64,000 nt of DNA from Gordoniibacillus kamchatkensis. Its GTDB lineage: Bacteria > Bacillota > Bacilli > Paenibacillales > NBRC-103111. The DNA lies in NCBI RefSeq assembly GCF_000829455.1, contig NZ_JXAK01000025.1:32281-96280 (forward strand), read 5' to 3'. Under the pieces are notes generated by a model. The model made no database searches. It saw only the letters and a program-made list of their open reading frames with translations, and was not told where the DNA came from. Below are positions 33,630 to 42,028 of this stretch, one piece after another. The position numbers and the translations under genes are program-made. How positions within the stretch are numbered: position 1 is the first letter of the stretch; each line of letters begins with the position of its first letter.

Positions 33630-34646
33630 ATGTGGAATCCGGACGATTATGTAAGGCATGTGATGACGAGCGTACAGCCGGCGGAACGTTTTCAAGCAAG
33701 CTCACTGCAAGAATGGAACTTATGGAAGGAACGGCTGCGGCAACGGTTCGTGGAGCTGCTGGGCGGTTTTCCGCAGGAGGTGCCGGATTTGTCGCCGCAG
33801 CTGCTGGAATCCGAAGACTGTGGCGATTATATTCGGCAACGAATCCAAATTCAAACGTATCCCCGGCTGTACATGCCGGTATATGTGCTGATTCCGAAGC
33901 AAAGCGGCGGACCGCTCGGGGCTGTCATCGCCTGCCACGGCCACGGCTACGGGAGCAAAGATATCGTAGGTCTGACTCCGGAGGGAACGAAAAAGGAAGG
34001 GGAGGCCGGCTACCAGAAAAATTTTGCCGCCGAGCTGGCGCGACGGGGCTATCTGACTATCGCACCGGAACTGCTCGGCTTCGGAGACCGCAAGCTCGCC
34101 GAAGATTCGCGCAATCCGAACTCCTGCCACCGGCTTTCCACGTTCTTCCTCGCCATGGGCCAGACGATGGCAGGATATCGGGTGTTCGAAACGATGCGCT
34201 GCGTCGATTATTTGTTAACGCGGGAAGACGTCGATGCGCGGCGAATCGGTTGCATGGGAATTTCCGGCGGGGGGCTCGTCTGCTCGTTCGCCGCAGCGGT
34301 TGACGAGCGAATTTCGGCCGCCGTCGTGAGCGGATACGCGAATACGTTCCAAGCGAGTATTTTGTCCATTCACCATTGCATCGACAATTATGTGCCGGGG
34401 CTGTCGCGAGCTGCGGAAATGCCCGATTTGCTGAGCCTCATTGCGCCAAGGCCGCTCCTGTTGGAGGCAGGCACGAAAGACCCGATCTTCCCGGTGCACG
34501 CGGCGCTCGAAGCGCATGACAAGGTGCGCGGAGCGTACCGGCTCTTGGGAGCGGAACGTAAGCTGGAGCTCGATCTTTTCGAGGGCGATCACGAAATATC
34601 CGGCAGAGTGGCCTATGACTGGTTTCAACGCGTTTGGGAAGGTTGA
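33630..34646 (+). CDS. alpha/beta hydrolase, dienelactone hydrolase/acetyl-esterase-like
   Basis: A 338-residue serine hydrolase. ATG 33630 follows GAGGAGG with eight-base spacing. The oxyanion region is CHGHGYGSKD, the nucleophile elbow GISGGGLVCSF (Ser near 210), the acid Asp in EAGTKDPIFPV and the His in FEGDHEISG. A conserved-looking N-terminal extension (about 85 residues) and the motif APELLGFGDR fit the group of large esterases active on acetylated or complex carbohydrates. There is no signal peptide. It stands alone between two terminators. Confidence 0.82.
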   Translation: MWNPDDYVRHVMTSVQPAERFQASSLQEWNLWKERLRQRFVELLGGFPQEVPDLSPQLLESEDCGDYIRQRIQIQTYPRLYMPVYVLIPKQSGGPLGAVIACHGHGYGSKDIVGLTPEGTKKEGEAGYQKNFAAELARRGYLTIAPELLGFGDRKLAEDSRNPNSCHRLSTFFLAMGQTMAGYRVFETMRCVDYLLTREDVDARRIGCMGISGGGLVCSFAAAVDERISAAVVSGYANTFQASILSIHHCIDNYVPGLSRAAEMPDLLSLIAPRPLLLEAGTKDPIFPVHAALEAHDKVRGAYRLLGAERKLELDLFEGDHEISGRVAYDWFQRVWEG

Positions 34647-34663
34647 TCGGCGATGAGGGTTAC

Positions 34664-34706
34664 AAAAGGGAAGGCGCCTAACCTAAGCGTTGGCGCTTTC
34701 CCTTTT
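34664..34706. terminator. bidirectional terminator
   Basis: AAAAGGGAA-GGCGCC and GGCGC-TTTCCCTTTT arms between the hydrolase and the convergent phosphonate operon. Confidence 0.8.
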
Positions 34707-34714
34707 GGGTTTTA

Positions 34715-35470
34715 CTACTGCGCATTTTTTTTGTAATAAATGATTCGCTTATACATCGTTTGATTTTTCAACTGCTTGAAATGGGTCAGCATCGGGTTGG
34801 CGTTCGCTTCAATAATCCAGACCTTGCCGTTTTCGTCCAAGCCCATATCGAACCCGAATATGCGTTGCTTCGTCAAATATTTGCAAAGTCTCGAAGCTGC
34901 GCTCAGAGCCACTTTTTCAACATTGGAGACAAGGGAAGAGACGGACTTATCGTTTAATGAAGATTTCCGCAGAGCCCCTTTCAACTGCAATACGGTTCCC
35001 TTGCTTCTTTCAATATTCGTGACGATGTAGCCTTCTCCCGCTACCTTGACGGCTTTGCCCGTCACTTTCCATGGCTTGGATTTGCTTAAGCGCTGAACGA
35101 TGACCCGCAAATCGAACATCCGCCCGTTAATCGTGGCCAGAGGTATGCGACGCTGCACCATGTAGGAACGGCTGCCGGCAATTTTTTGAACTTTGCTGTA
35201 CAGCTTATCTTTACCTTTAATCGATTTTTTCTCGTTCTCATGATGAAGCTCATATGCCGACCGATCTTTGCTTGGCGCGGACACCCGTATCACTCCGAAC
35301 CCGCGTCCGCCTTCCAGAGGCTTAAGAATAATATCGCCATATTTACCCAAATAGGAATAAAACGAACTCTTCGACAGCTTTCCGGTTTGCGGGACGTGCT
35401 GGCTTAAAAGGCCGGAGTTTTTTAAAATTTTATATTTCCTGTATTTATCGCGTCTGAGAGGAACACCCAT
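34715..35470 (-). CDS. YheC/YheD-type ATP-grasp protein (second copy)
   Basis: A 251-residue ATP-grasp ligase-like protein, last gene of the phosphonate operon. Motifs: IILKPLEGGRGFGVIRV (nucleotide-binding Gly-rich loop with its Lys), YMVQRRIPLATINGRMFDLRVIVQR, and the Mg-binding end FGFDMGLDENGKVWIIEANANP. These are the YheC/D hallmarks; Bacillus YheC and YheD are spore-coat-associated, and other ATP-grasp enzymes join amino and carboxyl groups. The ATG lies three bases after the transaminase stop with AGGGTGA before it. It is shorter than the usual YheC/D because the N-terminal sub-domain is missing. The protein is strongly basic. Confidence 0.82.
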   Translation of the reverse strand: MGVPLRRDKYRKYKILKNSGLLSQHVPQTGKLSKSSFYSYLGKYGDIILKPLEGGRGFGVIRVSAPSKDRSAYELHHENEKKSIKGKDKLYSKVQKIAGSRSYMVQRRIPLATINGRMFDLRVIVQRLSKSKPWKVTGKAVKVAGEGYIVTNIERSKGTVLQLKGALRKSSLNDKSVSSLVSNVEKVALSAASRLCKYLTKQRIFGFDMGLDENGKVWIIEANANPMLTHFKQLKNQTMYKRIIYYKKNAQ

Positions 35471-35473
35471 AGC

Positions 35474-36595
35474 TCATTCACCCTTTTTCAGGAAATTTAT
35501 GCTGACGAGATAGTCCCTCAGCAGCTCCAGAAACGCTTCTATATCCTTGCTGGTTATATCGCCGATATTCGCGATTCTGAACGTTTTGAGCTCACCGAGT
35601 TTTCCGGGATAGATCGTAAAGCCTCTTTCGTAAAAAAAGTCGTGCATTTCATTAAAGTCGTACAGCTCGCAGTCGGGCTCAACGATGGTGGTCAACAATT
35701 TGGAATGATCGCTTTCCTTCACCAGGTGCTTCAAGCCGAAGATGTTCAAGCCGCCGATTAACGTTTCCCATGACTTGCAGTACCTTTCGTACCGCTGAGC
35801 GACACCTTCCCGCCGCAATTCTTCGATGGCCTGCTTCAACGCATATATCGTCTGCACCGGCGGAGTGAAGCGCATTTGGCCGTTTGATGAAAAATAATCA
35901 TACTGGTCATATAAATTCAGGTAATAACTCCTTGGCTTCACCTGACGAAGATCTTCCAACAGCTCCTTATTTGCTATGCAAAAGGAGATCCCCGCCATCC
36001 CCTGAAGGTTTTTGTTGGAGCTTGCGGCCAAATAGCCGATATGCATCGATTTCATGGAGATGGGAACGGCCGCGAACGAGCTCATGGCGTCAACGATCAT
36101 GATGATGCGATATTTGCTGCACAGCTGCCCGATTGCTTCGATGTCGTTTAACAGCCCCGTTGTCGTTTCGTGATGAACTACGGCCAGATGCGAGATGCTG
36201 TCGGAACTCGTCCGGATAAACTGCTCCAGGTCGGACAAATTAACGGCCTCATAGGGCGAGCTTTTAAATTCGCGGAATTTTATGCCGTATGTCCGGGCTA
36301 TATCGCACATTCGTTTGCCGTAAGCGCCGTTATTAATGATGACGACCTCATCGTCGCCGACAGCGGAGCTGATGATCGATTCCACGGCGGCCGTGCCGGA
36401 ACCGCTGAACAGAACGGCGGCATAACGATCCGTATCGGCCACCAGCCGGGTCAATTCCGCGGCGACGTATTCCATTAATTGGCCGAATTCCTTTTCGCGG
36501 GGGCAAATATCCGGTACGACCTGGGCGTATTTCACGCTGTCCGTTGTTGTCGCAGGCCCGGGATTGAGCAAAATATTCCGTCTCACGGGGGGCAA
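35474..36595 (-). CDS. 2-aminoethylphosphonate--pyruvate transaminase-like enzyme
   Basis: A 373-residue class V PLP aminotransferase of the PhnW/AepT type, interconverting phosphonoacetaldehyde and 2-aminoethylphosphonate. The N-terminal LLNPGPATTTDSVKYAQ, SGSGTAAVES, HHETTTGLLNDI, the VDAMSSFAAVP strand and the PLP Lys in ASSNKNLQGMAGISF are the expected elements. TTG 36595 is preferred because GGAGGG lies seven bases before it. Placed just after the decarboxylase, a biosynthetic direction to 2-AEP is more likely than degradation. Confidence 0.88.
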   Translation of the reverse strand: MPPVRRNILLNPGPATTTDSVKYAQVVPDICPREKEFGQLMEYVAAELTRLVADTDRYAAVLFSGSGTAAVESIISSAVGDDEVVIINNGAYGKRMCDIARTYGIKFREFKSSPYEAVNLSDLEQFIRTSSDSISHLAVVHHETTTGLLNDIEAIGQLCSKYRIIMIVDAMSSFAAVPISMKSMHIGYLAASSNKNLQGMAGISFCIANKELLEDLRQVKPRSYYLNLYDQYDYFSSNGQMRFTPPVQTIYALKQAIEELRREGVAQRYERYCKSWETLIGGLNIFGLKHLVKESDHSKLLTTIVEPDCELYDFNEMHDFFYERGFTIYPGKLGELKTFRIANIGDITSKDIEAFLELLRDYLVSINFLKKGE

Positions 36596-36609
36596 CTCGC
36601 ATCCCTCCT

Positions 36610-37748
36610 TCAAAAATGGATTGCCGCCAAAAACTTCTGCAGCCGTTCCTTGACTTCATACGGTTTAATGCCGGGACGGCCGAGCGGCCCGTCCGGACTT
36701 CGGGATATTTTCATATGAAGGAAGGTCAAACGTTGCGCGCTTTTCCATTCCTTAACGGCTGAAGCGAGCTCGCTCAGATTATGAATATAAATGGACCTCT
36801 CGTAGCCGCACGATGCCGCAACCTCTACGAAATCGACATTGTGCGATACCGTGCTCTGCCCGCCCGTCGAATCGTGCGCGTTATTATCCAGCAGGATGTG
36901 CAGCATGTTGGAGGGTGGTAGTAACCGTTCGTCGCCAAGCTTCCCAATCGCATCAGAAGGGAGCCGTCGCCGTCGATCACGATCGTTTCCGCATTCGGTT
37001 TTCCCAGCGCCATGCCCAGTCCGAAAGAGCCCACGCAGCCCATCGATCCGACCATATACAAATTGTTGCGGGCATCTTCGATTTCGTAGAGCTCCCGGCC
37101 GGTTTTGCCTGTCGTGGCCAGTTGGACGGTATTCCCCCCCTTCAAGCCGTTAATGACCTTCAACGCCTCGAGGCGGACAGGCAGCTCATCCTCCGCGTGT
37201 TTCCCGATTTTGAGCATGTTTTGATGCGACGAATTTGCTTGATTTTGCAAAGTTTCTTTCTCGAAAGTCCCTTTTTTGACGACGAAGAAAAAGGAACGGT
37301 TGTTTTCGATCCATTCATTGGCCTCAAGCAGCTGGCTCTTGGCTTCTTCCATGTCCAAGGACAAATACTTCCACTTGATTTGCATCAATTCCAACAGCTC
37401 GGTTGTTATCCGTCCCATAAGCTCATGCTGGGGCTCGTCGGGCAAGCCGGGCTCTCCCCGCAAGCTGACGAACCCGAGGAGCGGAATCCGAAACGTATAG
37501 GTTAGGGAAGTGAGCGGAGATACGGCATTCGACAGCCCCGAATTTTGCATGAGCACAACCGATTTTTTTCCTGCTACATAAGCTCCGGATGCAATGGCTA
37601 TCGCATCCCCCTCGTTCGCCGCTGCGGTATAGACGCATTCGTTGATCGCATAATTGATCAGGTCCTTCAAAAAGGAGCACGGCACTCCGGAGTAGAAATC
37701 GAACCCCAGCTTTTTCAATTCGGATCCGAATCGTTTCGTATTGATCAT
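36610..37748 (-). pseudogene. ppd: phosphonopyruvate decarboxylase, frameshifted
   Basis: ThDP enzyme that drives phosphonate synthesis by decarboxylating phosphonopyruvate to phosphonoacetaldehyde. The N-terminal part (FYSGVPCSFLKDLINYA, AAANEGDAIAIASGAYVAG, QNSGLSNAVSPLTSLT) and the ThDP motif GDGSLLMRLGSLATNGYY are in one frame. The continuation MLHILLDNNAHDSTGGQ begins in the -1 frame near 36910. A missing C in CACCCTCC(C)AACATG repairs it to about 379 residues, the family norm. The ATG overlaps the PEP mutase stop (ATGA). The indel is probably an error, since all motifs are intact. Confidence 0.88.
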
Positions 37749-38644
37749 GAGAGATCGCTGCCGGCATTGTTCTTTGCGGGCAAATATTTTTTTTCGGCCT
37801 CCTTCAGCTCATCGACCCCCTGCAGCCGGAAGACTTCATTCAAAGAGGCGATGCCGGACTCTGCATTGACCAGATTTTCCTCGCGGTAAATAAGCTTGGA
37901 AAGCTTTTGCATCGCCTCGATCGAGGCTCTCAGGTTATGGTTTGCCCAGATCGCTACGCTGATGCCCAGTTCGGCAAATCGCTTCGTCGGCGTTTTGTAA
38001 TATTGGGTGGGCACGATGACGACAGGAAGTCTTCCGGCCCATTCTTTCATAAACGCCTCGATTTCCGAAGCGTCGGACCGATGGCTGTGAATAAGGACGG
38101 CATCCGCGCCTGCCTTCCGATAAGCCTCTCCGCGCAGCAAAGCTTCCTTCAAGCCCAAACCGGCGATTAAAGCTTCGATTCTGGCCACGACCACGAAATC
38201 TTCATCACTCTGCGTATCTTTCATCGCCCGGATTTTCCCGCAAAACTCGTCGATATCGGCAAGCGCCTGCGTTTCCCCGTCGATAAAGGAGTTGGTTTTG
38301 GGGAAAAGCTTATCCTCGATGCACACCCCTGCGATATTCCGCTGCTCCAGCTTTGCCACCAAACGTCTTGCATTGTTGAAGTTGCCGTAACCCGTATCCC
38401 CGTCCAATAAAATCGGAATGGAAGTGGCATCGCTCATAAATTCAAGGACGTCAAGCACCTGAGTCCAAGAAGCTTCATTATTATCTCTGATCCCCATGCC
38501 GGCGGATATGGATAGTCCACTGGCCCAAATCCCTTTAAAACCTGCCTCCTCTACAATTTTCGCCGAAAGCCCGTGATGGGCTTCCATTAAAAATTCGAGA
38601 TTTTGCGAGGTAATCAGTTGTTTTAATTGGGTCGTTTTCTTCAT
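37745..38644 (-). CDS. pepM: phosphoenolpyruvate mutase
   Basis: A 299-residue isocitrate-lyase-superfamily enzyme converting phosphoenolpyruvate to phosphonopyruvate, the C-P bond-forming step of nearly all phosphonate pathways. The mutase-specific signature [10 protein letters not shown] is at residues 110-119, and the Mg-binding DGDTGYGN at 81-88, which separates it from lyases of the same fold. RBS AGGAGAG precedes the ATG. It overlaps ppd by four bases, so the two steps are translationally linked, which makes thermodynamic sense because the mutase equilibrium is unfavourable. Confidence 0.95.
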   Translation of the reverse strand: MKKTTQLKQLITSQNLEFLMEAHHGLSAKIVEEAGFKGIWASGLSISAGMGIRDNNEASWTQVLDVLEFMSDATSIPILLDGDTGYGNFNNARRLVAKLEQRNIAGVCIEDKLFPKTNSFIDGETQALADIDEFCGKIRAMKDTQSDEDFVVVARIEALIAGLGLKEALLRGEAYRKAGADAVLIHSHRSDASEIEAFMKEWAGRLPVVIVPTQYYKTPTKRFAELGISVAIWANHNLRASIEAMQKLSKLIYREENLVNAESGIASLNEVFRLQGVDELKEAEKKYLPAKNNAGSDLS

Positions 38645-38684
38645 TATCGTATATCTCTCCTTCAGGCGACTCCTCTGCCGGCTT

Positions 38685-39786
38685 CTAGTGTTGGCGGGAA
38701 GACCGGTGCTGCGCTAATATCTTTGCATATTGCAATGGGTTCAAATAAATTTTTTTGACGACATCCGATCCGTAGGCTTTCCTGATAGAGACTTTGGCTG
38801 ATTGGGCATTGCACTCGATGAACCAAATTTTCCCCTTATCGTCCAAGGCAAAATCGATGCCGATTTCTCCGAATTTCCCGTATTCACTTTCAACCTTTTT
38901 ATAAACGTTAATCAAAAATTCGTTGATTTCCTGCTTTAAATTTTTGATCTGTATGTCAGAGTAGTCGGGGAGCAATTTCTTCACATAATCGTCGAATTGA
39001 AAAGCGTCCCCATGAGTAGTTATGGGGGATTCGCTTTGGCCAACGCGAATGGGAATGGCCACAATCTCGATTTCATCGTTGCCGTTTCGCTGCAGCTCGG
39101 CACGGAGATCTACCCGCCTGCTGCCTTTTACCCGAATTAAGTCGATAGCACGCTGCACGATGACTTTCTTATCGGCGAAAAATTTATTCATGACTTTTTT
39201 CAACCGGGAAAAATTTTTGACCTCTTTGCTGACCATATCCCCGAGAATCGAGTAGCTGTACCTATAACTGCCGCTGCTGGACTTTTTTACCCGCATGACC
39301 TGCTGTCCGCGCCTTCCGTAACATGCTTTGACGTAAACAGTGCCGAGTTTCTTCACGTATTTTTTTATACTGCTGACATCATCGACGTTTTTTCGTAAAC
39401 GGCAAATGAGGGGAGAGGTTTCCATCTTTTTTTAATACGCTGTAAAGCTCTCCTTTATTGAATTGAGTGATGGGGTTAACTCTGGGAATGCCCAGCTTAT
39501 CGAAGCGCTTTAGTAACTTGCCTGCAGTAGTACCTGACGCGCCACGGACATAGAGCACATCGGGAAAGGAAAAATATTTATTTTTCCAGCTTTTTTTATC
39601 CAAGTCGTAGTACCTTCCTTTTACTCTCTTGCGATCGAAATTTACGTCATGCCTGGAAAAGAAGTAGAGCGTTGTTTTCGCTTTTTTGTTTAACTTGGCC
39701 AGCTTGATCATGCCTTTCGTTTTTTTCCTGCTGCTCGCAGTCAGGACACCGATAATCGGTTTAGCGGAACCGGAGGAGTTTGCCAT
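38685..39786 (-). pseudogene. YheC/YheD-type ATP-grasp protein (first copy), frameshifted
   Basis: The N-terminal part (39786 to about 39395; KPIIGVLTASSRKK, FPDVLYVRGASG, FNKGELYSVLKKDG) runs into a stop after PFTKKRR. The +1 frame continues as KNVDDVSSIKKYVKKLG to the end, with the ATP-grasp motifs VYVKACYGRRGQQVMRV, VIVQRAIDL and GIDFALDDKGKIWFIECNAQ. Reading would be continuous if the run of six A at about 39390-39395 had five. The repaired protein of about 366 residues matches full-length YheC/D. It lies between kamA (25 bases) and pepM (40 bases), so it is part of the operon. Basic, Lys-rich and AT-rich in codon use. Confidence 0.82.
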
Positions 39787-39811
39787 AATATTGCCCCCAT
39801 CAAAATATTAT

Positions 39812-41011
39812 TCACATTTCGTTCAGCGAGGTAGCTACGGATTTGCGGCGCTTTCCCGTTTTTAACGGCAAATCCGGCAGTTCATTGACGGAGATGACTT
39901 CTTGCGTTTTTTTGGCGGGCTTATTCCAGTGCTTTTCGTTACCCGGCAAATCATCGAACCAGGCGGCATCTTTCGGGCAATCAAGAACCATAAATTTGCC
40001 GTATCCCCCGTCGCGAGACTGGTGATACTTCAAGTAAGCTTTTCCGTTTTCGATGGCCAAAATTTCGATTTTTCCCGATGTATGGCTCATGCAGAGCTTC
40101 ACGCGCTTACCGAGGCCCGAGGTTTTGGCTTTTGCTTCCTCCACGATGCGGTACACTTCTTCCAGCGAGAGGACAAATCCACGATTCCCGGCCACAGGCC
40201 TGTTTACAAAAAAGTAATACGGCGTAACCCCGGCCCATGACAATTTATCGAGCAATTCCCCCAGTACGGCGGGATCATCGTTAATTCCCCGCAGGATCGG
40301 GGTTTGATTTACGACGATCGCTCCGGCATCGTACAGCGCCTTAAAGCACTTCATTGCCTCGGGAGTAATTTCTCTTGGATGATTGACATGAGCCATAATG
40401 TAGATTCGTTTTTCCTCGGTGGAATAGGTGCGGAATAGATTGAGCAGCTCCTGATCTTCATAAATTCGCATAGGGTTGAAAACAGGCATCTTCGATCCGA
40501 TGCGGATAATTTTGACATGATCCATCGTCCGCAGGCTTTGAATGATATTGGACAGCTTTTTCGTTGCCAGAATGAGCGGATCGCCGCCCGTCAGCAGAAC
40601 GTTATTGATTTCAGGCGTTCTCGCAATGTAATCCAGTCCGTCCTGCACATCGGGCATCGCCTCGTTCACATCGTCCCGAAACAGTCTTTTTCGAAAACAG
40701 AACCGGCAATACGAGCCGCAAACCTCGGAAACGAGAAGCAATGCCGTCGTACTGTATTTATGCTGGCATCCCTTTACCACGTAATTCGTAACCTCATCGG
40801 ATGCATCCCAACGGCCGTACTCCAGCAGCTCGGTTGCGCTTGGTATCACTAGACGCCTGATGGGATCAAGTGGATCGGACCAATCAATCAGCTGCAAATA
40901 ATAGTCGTTGAGCCGGAAAACGAATTTATCGACTACTTGTTGGAGAGCTGTTTTCTCTTCTTCAGTTAGATGGGGCAGGCTTCCAATATCGGTGATGTAT
41001 TTTACTTGCAC
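39812..41011 (-). CDS. kamA: KamA family radical SAM aminomutase
   Basis: A 399-residue PLP- and 4Fe-4S-dependent radical SAM enzyme of the lysine 2,3-aminomutase family, first gene of the operon. The cluster motif CGSYCRFC gives Cys 98, 102 and 105. The family core includes LPHLTEEEK, HKYSTTALLLVSEVC, NVLLTGGDPL and NQTPILRGINDDP. The PLP Lys is most likely in SHTSGK (about 314). Classical lysine enzymes have DxPGGGGK here; this protein has CMSHTSGK, so the substrate may not be free lysine. GTG 41011 has GGAGGGG seven bases upstream and is preferred over the TTG at 41119. Confidence 0.88.
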   Translation of the reverse strand: MQVKYITDIGSLPHLTEEEKTALQQVVDKFVFRLNDYYLQLIDWSDPLDPIRRLVIPSATELLEYGRWDASDEVTNYVVKGCQHKYSTTALLLVSEVCGSYCRFCFRKRLFRDDVNEAMPDVQDGLDYIARTPEINNVLLTGGDPLILATKKLSNIIQSLRTMDHVKIIRIGSKMPVFNPMRIYEDQELLNLFRTYSTEEKRIYIMAHVNHPREITPEAMKCFKALYDAGAIVVNQTPILRGINDDPAVLGELLDKLSWAGVTPYYFFVNRPVAGNRGFVLSLEEVYRIVEEAKAKTSGLGKRVKLCMSHTSGKIEILAIENGKAYLKYHQSRDGGYGKFMVLDCPKDAAWFDDLPGNEKHWNKPAKKTQEVISVNELPDLPLKTGKRRKSVATSLNEM

Positions 41012-41355
41012 TTGTTTTCCCCTCCACTCATCGATTCTTTCCGTCGTTTCAAATCCATCATCATCCCTTCGCCAGTTATAACTTATTGAATGTAGTAGAC
41101 GTTGAACAAGTGTTGGCAAGTGCGGAGTAGTCCAATAAAATTAGCGAATATGAGCGATAGCCTGCGGGACATGTATGGCTCAATGATACGAACCTGCATT
41201 GGCGCGCTTGAAGCGGTTCGCGGCCATCTACGACCGAAGCTACCCGACAGGACGCGGGAAAGCTGGCTGCGTCTATGCTGCGGTTGCGTGGATTTTGCCT
41301 CGGGATTCCTTTATAATGAAAAGAGAAACACTGCGCGAAGGAGGCATCCGAACTT
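41012..41355. other. divergent intergenic region kamA / bacilliredoxin
   Basis: A 344-base gap. On the plus side TATAAT at 41312-41317 is a likely -10 for the bacilliredoxin gene, without a clear -35. On the minus side TTCAAC (about 41104-41109) and TATAAC near 41076 are a weak pair for kamA. An open frame on the plus strand (41102-41386) has no ribosome site and looks accidental. No terminator is seen. Confidence 0.4.
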
Positions 41356-41697
41356 ATGGCTAAATGGCGGGAAATTACGACGCTAGACGAGTGGAACGCA
41401 ATTCTGGAGCAGTCCGGCGAGCAGCCGGCCGTTGTGCTCAAACATAGTACCACGTGCCCAGTCAGCGCCAGCGCACTAGAAGAATTCGATGAATATTTGG
41501 CGAAGCAGCCGAACGAGAATGTCGATTATTACCTTGTGAAAGTAATCGAGTCGAGGCCGGTATCGAATCAGATCGCCGAAGATTTGAAGGTCAAGCACCA
41601 GTCGCCGCAAATTTTGTATTTCAAGAACAAGGAAGCGATCTGGAACACGTCGCATTGGTCGGTTACGGCCAAGCATATGGCGGCAGTACTCGATTGA
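41356..41697 (+). CDS. ytxJ: monothiol bacilliredoxin (YtxJ/BrxC)
   Basis: A 113-residue thioredoxin-fold protein with a single active-site Cys in HSTTCPVSASAL (TCPxS). This is typical of YtxJ/BrxC, which removes bacillithiol from mixed disulfides in the cytoplasm. The second half PQILYFKNKEAIWNTSHWSVT is also characteristic. GAAGGAGG precedes the ATG. The gene stands alone with a terminator downstream and implies that the organism makes bacillithiol. Confidence 0.88.
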   Translation: MAKWREITTLDEWNAILEQSGEQPAVVLKHSTTCPVSASALEEFDEYLAKQPNENVDYYLVKVIESRPVSNQIAEDLKVKHQSPQILYFKNKEAIWNTSHWSVTAKHMAAVLD

Positions 41698-41716
41698 AGC
41701 TCGCGAACCGCAAAAG

Positions 41717-41760
41717 CAAAAGCCTGCTGGCACACGGATAGGGCGCCGGCAGGCTTTTTG
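41717..41760 (+). terminator. terminator after ytxJ
   Basis: GCAAAAGCCTGC-T-GG and CC-G-GCAGGCTTTTTG arms with T-run. Confidence 0.8.
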
Positions 41761-41904
41761 CGTCGCGCAGATGCAGTGGGAAAAATCGTTACAGCAAAAA
41801 TGTTGATGTCCGATATAGCCGAGCCGGCCGGAATCCGTTATACTGGTACAAGTCTGCTTGTTTCTCCATCAGAACGTATATACAGTGCCTGTACTTGGCC
41901 TGAG

Positions 41905-41929
41905 GCAGCTTAACGCCAAGGCGTTAAGC
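41905..41929. repeat. palindromic dispersed repeat, copy 2
   Basis: GCTTAACGCC-AA-GGCGTTAAGC (41908-41929) is a perfect 22-base inverted repeat and shares GCAGCTTAACGCC with the other copies. It lies between ytxJ and the EamA gene. Confidence 0.75.
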
Positions 41930-41966
41930 CGGAGGGTGAACGGCGAGCAGCGTGCAGGGCGTCACA

Positions 41967-41982
41967 CAGCCAGCTTAACGCC
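41967..41982. repeat. dispersed 16-bp repeat, copy 3
   Basis: CAGCCAGCTTAACGCC, identical to 26545-26560. Both are preceded by a related GTGCAGGG/CTGCAGGG block about ten bases upstream. The 41698-42028 gap holds nothing else recognisable apart from the terminator and the palindrome. Confidence 0.7.
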
Positions 41983-42028
41983 GGGAAAACCCGGGTAAAC
42001 AGTGCTACACCTCATAGGAGAGAAGATC

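Noticed and set aside
39388..39398. Programmed -1 frameshifting at an A-rich slippery sequence in the first yheC/D gene
   Set aside because: The needed change is +1 (or one A fewer), not -1, and no downstream pseudoknot is apparent.
41102..41386. 94-codon plus-strand open frame before ytxJ
   Set aside because: No ribosome site, overlaps the ytxJ start and contains its promoter.
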